A stretch of DNA of 64,000 nt from Aeromicrobium sp. A1-2 (GTDB lineage: Bacteria > Actinomycetota > Actinomycetes > Propionibacteriales > Nocardioidaceae), in assembly GCF_003443875.1 (NCBI RefSeq), contig NZ_CP027482.1, positions 3,286,001 to 3,350,000 of the forward strand, read 5' to 3'. How positions within the stretch are numbered: the stretch's first letter is position 1; every line of letters starts with the position of its first letter. Under the pieces are notes generated by a model, which was not told the DNA's origin, did not search any database, and was given only the letters and a program-made list of their open reading frames with translations. Position numbers and translations under genes: made by a program. Positions 7,674 to 16,270 of this stretch are shown here, one piece after another.

Positions 7674-9448
7674 GCGGGGCCGCGACAGGCTCGACCGCCG
7701 GGCCGATCCGGATCGGCAACTGCTCGGGCTACTACGGCGACCGGCTGTCGGCGATGCGCGAGATGCTGGAGGGCGGCGAGCTGGACTACCTGACCGGCGA
7801 CTATCTCGCCGAGCTGACGATGCTGATCCTGGGCCGCGACCGCATGAAGGACGATGCACTCGGCTACGCCAAGACGTTCGTGCGCCAGATGACCGACTCG
7901 ATGGGGCTCGCCAAGGAGCTCGGCGTCAAGATCGTCGCCAACGCGGGCGGACTCAACCCGGCGGGTCTGGCCGCCAGGCTCCGCGAGCTGGCCGCCGAGC
8001 AGGGCCTGGAGATCTCGATCGCTCACGTCGAGGGCGACGATCTGCTGGCCCGGGCCGACGAGCTCTCCTTCGGCAGCGTCATGACCGCGAACGCCTATCT
8101 CGGGGCATTCGGTATCGCCGCGGCCCTCCAGGCGGGCGCCGACGTCGTCGTGACCGGTCGGGTCACGGACGCCTCGGTCGTCGTCGGTCCCGCGATCGCG
8201 CACTTCGGTTGGGGCCGGGGCGACCTGGACCGACTGGCGGGCGCGGTCGTCGCAGGTCATGTCATCGAGTGCGGGACACAGGCCACCGGCGGCAACTTCT
8301 CCGGCTTCAGCCAGATCGACATGTCGAAGCCGTTGGGGTTCCCGGTCGCGGAGATCTCCCACGACGGAGCTGTCGTCATCACCAAGCACGACGGCACGGG
8401 GGGAGCGGTCACGGTCGACACCGTGACGGCCCAGCTGGTCTACGAGATCGGTGGACCGGTCTATCTCGGTCCCGATGTCTCCGCGCGCCTGGACTCCGTC
8501 TCGCTGACGCAGGTGGGGCCCGACCGGGTGTCGATCACCGGCGTCACGGGTGAGGCCCCTCCGGCGACCGCGAAGGTCTGCCTCAATGCTCTCGGGGGGT
8601 TCCGCAACAGTGTCGAGTTCCTGCTCACGGGTCTGGACATCCCGGAGAAGGCCGCCCTGATCCAGGGACAGATGGACGCGGCACTCGCGGCAGGCACCGC
8701 CCCGGAGTCGATCGAGTGGCAGCTTGACCGCACCGACACCCCGGACCCGGAGACCGAGGCGGCGGCGACCTCGTTGCTGCGCTGCCACGTCAGGAGCGCC
8801 AGGCCAGATCCGGTCGGGCGAGCGTTCAGCGATGCCGCGATCCAGCTGGCCCTCGCCTCGTATCCCGGCTTCAGCGTGACTCGTCCGCCGGCGGCCGGCA
8901 CGCCGTTCGGCGTCTATCGACCTGCGTACGTCGCGCAGTCGGAGGTCCCGCACGTCGTCGTGCATGCCGACGGCCGGCGTGAGGAGATCGCACCCCCCGA
9001 GGTCACCGAGCCTGTCGTCACGGCGACACGCTCGTCGACCGAGACCGGCTCGATTGCCGGGGAGTGGATCGGCGACACCGTGCGGGCGCAGCTCGGCCAG
9101 CTGGCGTATGCACGTTCTGGCGACAAGGGTGGTGACGCCAACATCGGCGTCTGGATCCCGGCCGACCACCCGCACCGCGACGATGCCTACGCATGGCTGG
9201 CCGGCTTCCTGGACGAGGCAACGGTCCGAGAGCTCCTGCGGGAGACCGCGATGCTCGAGCTCGAGATCCACCCACTGCCCAACCTCGCCGCGGTCAACAT
9301 CGTCGTCCACGGGCTGCTCGGCGAAGGAGTCGCCTCGTCCACCCGCCTCGACCCGCAGGCCAAGGGCGTCGGCGAGTGGTTGCGCGCGCGGGACTGCGCC
9401 ATCCCGACCAGTCTTCTCCCCGAACAGATTGCCGAGGCCGCACTGTGA
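7670..9448 (+). CDS. atuA: AtuA-family protein (DUF1446 plus C-terminal ferredoxin-fold domain)
   Basis: The ATG at 7670 overlaps the previous stop (ATGA), giving 592 residues. The N-terminal ~450 residues form the DUF1446/AtuA domain, beginning RIGNCSGYYGDRLSAM and containing TGRVTDASVVVGPAI and GTQATGGNFSGF. The last ~100 residues (AYARSGDKGGDANIGVWIP onward) are the AtuA-like ferredoxin-fold domain found fused or as a separate gene elsewhere. AtuA is required for growth on citronellol and geraniol in Pseudomonas, but its chemistry is not established. Its place between a TetR regulator and acyl-CoA enzymes fits an isoprenoid or branched acyl-CoA pathway. Confidence 0.85.
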   Translation: MSGAATGSTAGPIRIGNCSGYYGDRLSAMREMLEGGELDYLTGDYLAELTMLILGRDRMKDDALGYAKTFVRQMTDSMGLAKELGVKIVANAGGLNPAGLAARLRELAAEQGLEISIAHVEGDDLLARADELSFGSVMTANAYLGAFGIAAALQAGADVVVTGRVTDASVVVGPAIAHFGWGRGDLDRLAGAVVAGHVIECGTQATGGNFSGFSQIDMSKPLGFPVAEISHDGAVVITKHDGTGGAVTVDTVTAQLVYEIGGPVYLGPDVSARLDSVSLTQVGPDRVSITGVTGEAPPATAKVCLNALGGFRNSVEFLLTGLDIPEKAALIQGQMDAALAAGTAPESIEWQLDRTDTPDPETEAAATSLLRCHVRSARPDPVGRAFSDAAIQLALASYPGFSVTRPPAAGTPFGVYRPAYVAQSEVPHVVVHADGRREEIAPPEVTEPVVTATRSSTETGSIAGEWIGDTVRAQLGQLAYARSGDKGGDANIGVWIPADHPHRDDAYAWLAGFLDEATVRELLRETAMLELEIHPLPNLAAVNIVVHGLLGEGVASSTRLDPQAKGVGEWLRARDCAIPTSLLPEQIAEAAL

Positions 9449-10584
9449 ACACCTGGCAGACACCCGAGCGTCGCGCACTGCGCGACATGGTCACCTCCTT
9501 CACCGAGAAGGAGATCGCGCCGCACCTCCCGGACTGGGAGGACGGCGGCATGCTGCCGCGCGACCTGCACCGCAAGGCTGCCGAGGTGGGCCTGCTGGGC
9601 ATCGGCTTCCCCGAGGAGATCGGCGGATCAGGCGGCAGCATCATCGACGCGACCGTCATGACCGAGGCGGTCCTCGCCGGCGGCGGCTCGACCGGGCTGC
9701 TGGCCAGCCTGTTCACCCACGGGATCGCCGTCCCGCACATCGTCGACAGCGGCAACGCCGACCTGATCGACCGCTACGTCCGTCCGACCCTCGCGGGTGA
9801 GCTGATCGGCTCGCTCGGCGTCACCGAGCCGGGCGGCGGTTCTGACGTCTCGGCGCTCACGACCCGCGCCGTCCTGGACGGCGACCACTATGTCGTCAAC
9901 GGCGCCAAGACCTTCATCACCTCAGGCGTCCGAGCCGACTTCGTCACGACGGCCGTGCGTACCGGTGGCGCCGGGTTCGGGGGCATCAGTCTCCTGGTCA
10001 TCGACAAGCAGACGCCCGGCTTCTCGGTCTCCGCCCCGCTCAAGAAGATGGGTTGGCACTGCTCCGACACCGCCGAGCTGACGTTCGAGGACGTCCGGGT
10101 TCCGGCCGGCAACATCGTGGGCGACGTCAACGGCGGATTCGGCCTGATCATCAACCAGTTCGTCAACGAGCGGGTCACGATGGCGGTCCAGGGCTATGCG
10201 ACGGCGCAGCGCGCCCTCGACCTGTCCGTCGCATACGCCCGACAGCGTGAGACGTTCGGCAAGCCGCTGATCACCCGGCAGGTCATCCGGCACAAGCTCG
10301 TCGAGATGCACAGCCGCACCGCCGCGGCCCGTGCGCTCACCCGGGAGGTCGTCGAGCTGGCCGCAGCGGGTGAGAGCCCCCTGCTCGAGGCGGCAGTCGC
10401 CAAGAACGTGTCGGTCGCGGCCTGCGAGTGGGTCGTGTCCGAGGCCGTGCAGATCTTCGGCGGCATGGGCTACATGCGCGAGTCCGAGGTCGAGCGGCAC
10501 TATCGCGACGCGCGCATCCTGGGCATCGGCGGCGGGGCCACCGAGGTCATGACCGATCTGGCCGCCAAGCTGTTGGAGTACTGA
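9445..10584 (+). CDS. Acyl-CoA dehydrogenase (first paralogue)
   Basis: The GTG at 9445 overlaps the atuA stop (GTGA) and gives 379 residues, the normal family length. Family motifs are present: FAD/substrate loop SLGVTEPGGGSDVS, FVNERVTMAVQGYA, AYARQRETFGKPL and QIFGGMGYMRESEVERHYRD. The C-terminal loop that carries the catalytic Glu in medium-chain enzymes reads IGGGATEVM without the usual YEGT. The base may instead be the Glu of NERV, as in isovaleryl-CoA dehydrogenase (inference). That would fit a branched substrate such as isovaleryl-, citronellyl- or a related CoA ester. Confidence 0.9.
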   Translation: MNTWQTPERRALRDMVTSFTEKEIAPHLPDWEDGGMLPRDLHRKAAEVGLLGIGFPEEIGGSGGSIIDATVMTEAVLAGGGSTGLLASLFTHGIAVPHIVDSGNADLIDRYVRPTLAGELIGSLGVTEPGGGSDVSALTTRAVLDGDHYVVNGAKTFITSGVRADFVTTAVRTGGAGFGGISLLVIDKQTPGFSVSAPLKKMGWHCSDTAELTFEDVRVPAGNIVGDVNGGFGLIINQFVNERVTMAVQGYATAQRALDLSVAYARQRETFGKPLITRQVIRHKLVEMHSRTAAARALTREVVELAAAGESPLLEAAVAKNVSVAACEWVVSEAVQIFGGMGYMRESEVERHYRDARILGIGGGATEVMTDLAAKLLEY

Positions 10585-10585
10585 G

Positions 10586-12172
10586 ATGCGCACTGCAGTG
10601 GACACATCCTCCGAAACCTACGCGATGAACCGCGAGCGCATGCTGGAACGACTCGCCGATCTGGCCGAGCAGCATGCCAAGGCGCTGGCCGGCGGCGGCG
10701 AGAAGTACGCCGCCCGGCACCACCAGCGCGGCAAGCTGACCGCCCGCGAACGCATCGAGCTCCTGGTCGACCCCGACTCCCCGTTCCTCGAGCTGTCGAG
10801 CCTCGCCGCGTGGGGCACCGACTTCGCTGTCGGCGCGGCCATCGTCACGGGCATCGGCGTGGTCGAGGGCGTCGAGTGCATGATCGTGGCCAACGACCCG
10901 ACGGTCAAGGGTGGGTCGTCCAATCCCAGCACGCTCAAGAAGGCCCACAGGGCCGCGCAGATCGCCGCCGAGTGCGGCCTGCCGACGATCAACCTGGTTG
11001 AGTCCGGCGGTGCTGACCTGCCGACCCAGAAGGACATCTTCATCCCCGGCGGAGCATCGTTCCGCAACATCACCCGGGCCAGTGCGGCCCGGTGCCCGAC
11101 CGTCGCGCTGGTGTTCGGCAACTCGACGGCCGGCGGCGCGTACATCCCCGGCATGAGCGACTACGTCGTGATGGTCAAGGGCGGCGCCAAGGTGTTCCTC
11201 GGCGGCCCGCCACTGGTCAAGATGGCCACGGGAGAGGAGTCCGACGACGAGTCGCTGGGTGGAGCGGAGATGCACGCGCGCACCTCGGGCCTGGCCGACT
11301 ACCTCGCGGTCGATGAGCGTGACGCGATCCGGCTCGGCCGCTCGATCGTCAAGCACCTCAACTGGACCAAGCGCGGCACGGTGCCCGAGCCGACGTACGC
11401 CGAGCCGGCCCTGGACCCCGAGGAGCTGCTCGGCATCGTGCCGACCGACCTCAAGATCCCGTTCGACCCGCGGGAGGTCATCGCCCGCCTGGTCGACGGA
11501 TCGGAGTTCGACGAGTTCAAGCCGCTCTACGGCTCATCGCTCGTGACGGGTTTCGCGCAGCTGCACGGGCATCCGATCGGCATCCTGGCCAACGCGCAGG
11601 GCGTGCTGTTCAGCCAGGAGGCGCAGAAGGCGACGCAGTTCATCCAGCTGTCCAACCAGATCGACACGCCACTGTTGTTCCTGCACAACACGACCGGCTA
11701 CATGGTCGGCGCGGAGTACGAGCAGGGCGGCATCATCAAGCACGGCGCGCAGATGATCAACGCGGTCTCCAACTCGACCGTCCCGCACATCTCGGTCGTG
11801 ATGGGCGCGTCCTACGGTGCGGGCCACTACGGCATGAGCGGCCGGGCCTACGACCCGCGGTTCATGTTCAGCTGGCCCAACGCCAAGTCCGCCGTGATGG
11901 GGCCTGCGCAGCTCGCGGGCGTCATCTCGATCGTCGCCCGCGGAGCCGCGGAGTCCAAGGGGCAGCCGTACGACGAGGACGGCGACAAGCAGATGCGCGC
12001 GTACATCGAGGACCAGATCGAGAAGGAGTCCCTCGCGTACTTCACCTCCGGGATGCTCTACGACGACGGCGTCATCGACCCCCGCGACACCAGGACGATC
12101 CTCGGGATCTGCCTCAGCGCCATCAACACGGTGCCCGTCAAGGGTGCAGAAGGCTACGGGGTGTTCCGTTGA
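10586..12172 (+). CDS. Acyl-CoA carboxylase beta (carboxyltransferase) subunit
   Basis: This 528-residue protein has the full N- and C-terminal carboxyltransferase domains. The acyl-CoA oxyanion loops are visible as NSTAGGAYIPGMSDYVV and MGASYGAGHYGMSGRAYDPR. Length and motifs match methylcrotonyl-CoA or geranyl-CoA carboxylase beta subunits rather than propionyl-CoA carboxylase. It transfers CO2 from biotin on the partner subunit to an alpha,beta-unsaturated acyl-CoA. It begins one base after the dehydrogenase stop and is followed by its biotin-carrying alpha subunit. Sequence alone does not settle methylcrotonyl against geranyl specificity. Confidence 0.9.
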   Translation: MRTAVDTSSETYAMNRERMLERLADLAEQHAKALAGGGEKYAARHHQRGKLTARERIELLVDPDSPFLELSSLAAWGTDFAVGAAIVTGIGVVEGVECMIVANDPTVKGGSSNPSTLKKAHRAAQIAAECGLPTINLVESGGADLPTQKDIFIPGGASFRNITRASAARCPTVALVFGNSTAGGAYIPGMSDYVVMVKGGAKVFLGGPPLVKMATGEESDDESLGGAEMHARTSGLADYLAVDERDAIRLGRSIVKHLNWTKRGTVPEPTYAEPALDPEELLGIVPTDLKIPFDPREVIARLVDGSEFDEFKPLYGSSLVTGFAQLHGHPIGILANAQGVLFSQEAQKATQFIQLSNQIDTPLLFLHNTTGYMVGAEYEQGGIIKHGAQMINAVSNSTVPHISVVMGASYGAGHYGMSGRAYDPRFMFSWPNAKSAVMGPAQLAGVISIVARGAAESKGQPYDEDGDKQMRAYIEDQIEKESLAYFTSGMLYDDGVIDPRDTRTILGICLSAINTVPVKGAEGYGVFR

Positions 12173-12218
12173 GACGCGCGCTCGCTCGGCCCGTGGTCAC
12201 CTTCGAAGGAGTCGTCGC

Positions 12219-14180
12219 ATGATCAGCTCAGTGCTCGTTGCCAACCGGGGCGAGATCGCCCGGCGGGTGTTCCGCACCTGCCGTGATCTCGGCATCTCGA
12301 CCGTCGCGGTGTTCTCCGACGCCGACGCGGGCGCACCCTTCGCGCTCGAGGCCGATGTAGCGGTACGCCTGCCGGGCAACGCACCGTCGGACACCTATCT
12401 GCGTGGGGACCTCGTGATCGCGGCCGCATTGCGGGCCGGGGCCGACGCGATCCACCCGGGCTACGGCTTCCTGTCCGAGAACGCGCAGTTCGCGCGAGAC
12501 GTGACCGCCGCAGGCCTGACCTGGATCGGCCCCGCGCCCGAGACGATTGACGCGATGGGCTCCAAGATCCGCGCCAAGGAGCTGATGTCCGCGTGTGGGG
12601 TGCCGATCCTCAGCGTCGATGCAGCCACCGCGACCCCGGACGACTTCCCGCTGCTGGTCAAGGCGTCCGCCGGCGGAGGTGGCCGAGGCATGCGGGTCGT
12701 GGCCGACGCGGCCGACCTCGAGGGCGAGCTCGTGGCAGCCGGCGCCGAGGCGCTGTCCGCCTTCGGTGACGACACGGTCTTCGTCGAGCCCTACCTGCCG
12801 ACCGCCCGCCACATCGAGGTGCAGGTCTTGGCCGACACCCATGGCACGTGCTGGGTCGTCGGTGATCGCGACTGCTCGATCCAGCGTCGGCACCAGAAGG
12901 TCGTCGAGGAGGCGCCCGCGCCTGCGGTCAGCGACCCCGTGCGCACGGTCCTGCACGACGCAGCCCGCGCCGCGGTCAAGGCGGTCGACTACGTCGGCGC
13001 CGGGACCGTCGAGTTCCTCGTCGCCGAGGCCCATCTGGACACCGGCAAGGTCTACTTCCTGGAGATGAACACCCGGCTCCAGGTCGAGCATCCCGTGACG
13101 GAGTGCGTCACGGGCACCGATCTGGTCGCCCTGCAGATCGCGGTCGCCGAGGGCCGGGCGCTGGACGGTGAGCCGCCGGTGCCCAGCGGGCACGCGATCG
13201 AGGTGCGCCTCTACGCCGAGGATCCGGCCGATGACTGGCAGCCGCAGACCGGGACGGTCCGCGCCTTCGGTGTCGAGGGCAGCCGGTTCGTGAGTCCAGC
13301 GGCGTACGGCCTGCGCGTCGACTCCGGGGTTGAGACCGGCTCGACGGTCGGGATCCACTACGACGCGATGTTGGCCAAGCTCATCGCGCACGGACCGGAC
13401 CGGGCAACCGCTATCCGGCGGCTCAGCACCGCGGTGCGCGGCCTTCGCCTGCACGGCGTCACGACCAACACCGACCTGCTGCTCGGCATCCTCGCCGACG
13501 AGGAGTTCGCTGCCGCGCGCCTGCACACGGCTCTGCTCGACGAGCGACTCGCCGACTGGACGACCCCGCGGCTCGACGATCGGGCCATCCGCAAGTCAGC
13601 TCTTGCGGCTGCTCTCGGGGAGGCGACCGCAGCCACTGCGAGCGCGACGGTGCTCTCGCGCATCCCCACGGCGTACCGCAATGTGCCGAGCCAGCCGCGC
13701 ACCCGGACCTACGCCCTCTCGACCGGCTCGCTCGACGAGGTTGTCGTGACCTACAGCGCGGGTCTGGTGCAGCACGATCTCGACGACGTGACGGTCGTCG
13801 AGGCCACACCGTCGCGGGTCGTGCTCGACGATGCGGGTGTCACCGAGACGTACGTCGTCGCGGTCGGTGACGGCTGGGTCGACGTCGACGGACCGCGCGG
13901 CTCGCTCGACCTCGTCCCCGTGCCCGAGTTCGTCGATCCGGCCGACGTCGTCGCGGAGGGATCGCTGTTGGCACCCATGCCTGCAGCGGTCATCAGCGTC
14001 GCGGTGCACGACGGTCAGCAGGTCAGCCGGGGCGACGTCATCGTCGTGCTCGAAGCCATGAAGATGCAGCACACCATCACCGCGCCGACCGACGGCGTCG
14101 TCACCCAGCTGTCGGTCACCGCCGGCGCGCAGGTCGAGTCCGGAACCGTACTCGCCATCATCGAAGGAGAACCCCCATGA
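12219..14180 (+). CDS. Acyl-CoA carboxylase alpha subunit (biotin carboxylase plus BCCP)
   Basis: The ATG at 12219 has GAAGGA eight bases upstream and gives 653 residues. It starts with the biotin carboxylase N-terminus SVLVANRGEIARRVFRTC, has the ATP-grasp glycine loop KASAGGGGRGMR and the EMNTRLQVEHPVTE signature. It ends with a biotinyl domain, VLEAMKMQHTI, whose Lys615 carries biotin. It carboxylates biotin with ATP and bicarbonate and works with the beta subunit encoded directly before it. A 46-bp gap separates the two, the largest gap in this part of the operon. Confidence 0.92.
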   Translation: MISSVLVANRGEIARRVFRTCRDLGISTVAVFSDADAGAPFALEADVAVRLPGNAPSDTYLRGDLVIAAALRAGADAIHPGYGFLSENAQFARDVTAAGLTWIGPAPETIDAMGSKIRAKELMSACGVPILSVDAATATPDDFPLLVKASAGGGGRGMRVVADAADLEGELVAAGAEALSAFGDDTVFVEPYLPTARHIEVQVLADTHGTCWVVGDRDCSIQRRHQKVVEEAPAPAVSDPVRTVLHDAARAAVKAVDYVGAGTVEFLVAEAHLDTGKVYFLEMNTRLQVEHPVTECVTGTDLVALQIAVAEGRALDGEPPVPSGHAIEVRLYAEDPADDWQPQTGTVRAFGVEGSRFVSPAAYGLRVDSGVETGSTVGIHYDAMLAKLIAHGPDRATAIRRLSTAVRGLRLHGVTTNTDLLLGILADEEFAAARLHTALLDERLADWTTPRLDDRAIRKSALAAALGEATAATASATVLSRIPTAYRNVPSQPRTRTYALSTGSLDEVVVTYSAGLVQHDLDDVTVVEATPSRVVLDDAGVTETYVVAVGDGWVDVDGPRGSLDLVPVPEFVDPADVVAEGSLLAPMPAAVISVAVHDGQQVSRGDVIVVLEAMKMQHTITAPTDGVVTQLSVTAGAQVESGTVLAIIEGEPP

Positions 14181-15337
14181 CGAGCTTCACCGAGTCCGAC
14201 GAGCGGATCGCCCTGCGCAAGGCCGTGGCCGATCTCGGCGCGAAATACGGGCGCGACTACTTCGAGCAGGCGGCCAAGGAAGGTCGCAAGACCAGCGAGC
14301 TGTGGGCCGAGGCCGGCAAGCTCGGTTATCTCGGTGTCGCCGTGCCGGAGGAGTTTGGCGGTGGTGGTGGCGACATCGGCGATCTGGCCGCGGTCTGCGA
14401 GGAGCTCGCCACGGCCGGCAGCCCCCTGCTCCTGATGGTCGTCTCGCCCGCGATCGTCGGCACGATCATCGCGCAGTACGGCACGCAGGAGCAGAAGCAG
14501 CGCTGGCTGCCCGGCCTGGCCGACGGCACCTCGACGTTCGCGTTCTCGATCACCGAGCCGGATGCCGGGTCCAACTCGCACAAGATCATCACGACGGCCT
14601 ACCGCACGGACGACGGCTGGCGGCTCAAGGGCACCAAGACCTACATCTCGGGCGTCGACGAGGCCAGTCACGTCCTGGTCGTGGCGCGCACCGAGGACGC
14701 CAAGACCGGCAACCTCAAGCCTGCGCTGTTCCTCGTGCCGACCGACTCCGAGGGCTTCTCCTACCAGGAGATCGACATGGGCATCACATCGCCGGAAAAG
14801 CAGTTCACGCTGTTCTTCGACGACGTCGTGGTCCCGGCCGACACACTGGTCGGCAGCGAGGATGCCGGCATCGAGCAGCTGTTCGCGGGGCTCAATCCCG
14901 AACGCATCATGGGCGCGGCATTCGCGACCGGCACGGCGCGACTGGCCTTGGCCAAAGCCACGGAGTACGCCAAGCAGCGTCAGGTCTGGAAGGCGCCGAT
15001 CGGCTCGCACCAGGCGATCGCGCACCCGCTGGCGGAGTCATTCATCGAGATCGAGATGGCCCGTCTCATGACGCAGCGGGCGGCCGCACTCTACGCCGCA
15101 GGCGATTTCATGGCGGCGGGCGAGGCGGCCAACATGGCCAAGTACGCCGCTGGCGAAGCCGTCTGTCACGCGGTCGACCGGGCGATCCAGACACACGGCG
15201 GCAACGGGTTGGCCAACGAGTATGGTCTGGTGCAGATGCTCGCAGGATCGCGGCTCTCGCGGATCGCACCGGTCAGCAAGGAGATGGTGCTCAACTTCGT
15301 CGCCCAGTTCTCCCTGGGCCTGCCCAAGTCGTACTGA
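14177..15337 (+). CDS. Acyl-CoA dehydrogenase (second paralogue)
   Basis: The gene overlaps the carboxylase alpha gene by 4 bp and encodes 386 residues. FAD-binding and substrate motifs are FSITEPDAGSNSHK, GTKTYISGVDEASH, LNPERIMGAAFATG and AIQTHGGNGLANEYG. The C-terminal catalytic YEGT motif is missing here too (IAPVSKEMVLNF), so the base may be the Glu in NPERI. Having two divergent dehydrogenases around one carboxylase resembles pathways that oxidise successive branched intermediates. It is followed by an enoyl-CoA hydratase 50 bp downstream. Confidence 0.88.
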   Translation: MTSFTESDERIALRKAVADLGAKYGRDYFEQAAKEGRKTSELWAEAGKLGYLGVAVPEEFGGGGGDIGDLAAVCEELATAGSPLLLMVVSPAIVGTIIAQYGTQEQKQRWLPGLADGTSTFAFSITEPDAGSNSHKIITTAYRTDDGWRLKGTKTYISGVDEASHVLVVARTEDAKTGNLKPALFLVPTDSEGFSYQEIDMGITSPEKQFTLFFDDVVVPADTLVGSEDAGIEQLFAGLNPERIMGAAFATGTARLALAKATEYAKQRQVWKAPIGSHQAIAHPLAESFIEIEMARLMTQRAAALYAAGDFMAAGEAANMAKYAAGEAVCHAVDRAIQTHGGNGLANEYGLVQMLAGSRLSRIAPVSKEMVLNFVAQFSLGLPKSY

Positions 15338-15387
15338 CCGTTCGCCCGCGAGTCCCGCGCCGGTTCCCCCACCCCAGGAGTCCTTGA

Positions 15388-16134
15388 ATGTCCGAGTTGG
15401 TTCACCTCGAGATCGCCGACCAGATCGCGACGATCACGCTCGACAGCGATCACAACCGCAATGCGCTCAGCAAGCAGCTCGTGACCGAGCTCGTCGCGCA
15501 CCTGACCACGGCGGACGCCGACACGGAGTCCAAGGCGATCCTGATCCGTTCGGCCGGCACGGTGTTCTGCTCGGGGGCCGACATGGCCGAGGCGGCGGCC
15601 GGGGGCATGGCCACAGGCGCCACCGCCGTGGTCGCCCTGCAGCGCCAGATCGCGACGGCGGACAAGCCCGTCGTGGTCGAGCTGGGCGGACCGGTGCGAG
15701 CCGGCGGGCTGGGCATCGTCGGCGCTGCCGACATGATCATCGCGGCCGAGTCGGTCACGTTCCAGCTCACCGAGGTACGCCTCGGGCTGGCGGCGGCGAG
15801 CATCTCGGTCTCCCTCCTCCCGCGGTTCACCGACCGCGCTGCCGCCGATCTGTTCCTGACCGCCCGGAAGTTCGATGCGGTCGAGGCTGTGGCGGTCGGG
15901 CTGATCACCCGGGCGGTACCTGATGTGGATCTGACCGACGAGGTCGCGCGTGTCCTGGCCGATCTCGTCAAGGGCTATCCGCAGGGTCTGCGTGAGAGCA
16001 AGCGGATCCTCAACCACGACCTGGTCGCCCGCATCGATGCCCTCGGGCCCGACCTCGCGGTCAAGTCCGCCGCACTGTTCGGCAGCGATGAGGCCCGCGA
16101 GGCGATGACCGCCTTCCTCAACCGCGGCAAGTAG
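15388..16134 (+). CDS. Enoyl-CoA hydratase/isomerase
   Basis: This 248-residue crotonase-fold protein has the CoA oxyanion signature (VFCSGADMAEAA) and a glycine-rich second loop (LGGPVRAGGLGIVGAADM). The usual Glu of the hydratase active site is not obvious after GGLGIVGA, although the EVRLGLA segment is present. Hydration of a glutaconyl-CoA-type carboxylation product would follow the carboxylase step in Atu or Liu pathways, and the gene is last in the operon. A lyase or isomerase role is also possible. AGGAG lies ten bases before the start. Confidence 0.85.
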   Translation: MSELVHLEIADQIATITLDSDHNRNALSKQLVTELVAHLTTADADTESKAILIRSAGTVFCSGADMAEAAAGGMATGATAVVALQRQIATADKPVVVELGGPVRAGGLGIVGAADMIIAAESVTFQLTEVRLGLAAASISVSLLPRFTDRAAADLFLTARKFDAVEAVAVGLITRAVPDVDLTDEVARVLADLVKGYPQGLRESKRILNHDLVARIDALGPDLAVKSAALFGSDEAREAMTAFLNRGK

Positions 16135-16270
16135 GTCGGCCACCCGGTCAGGTGGTTGCGCGCCGTCTCACCCCAGTTCGGTGCGCACCGCATGGGCCGG
16201 TGCAAGGTCTACCGTGGTCAGGTCAGCTGACCGGGGACTCTCTTCGGTGATCACACCCGGAGGAGTATCC

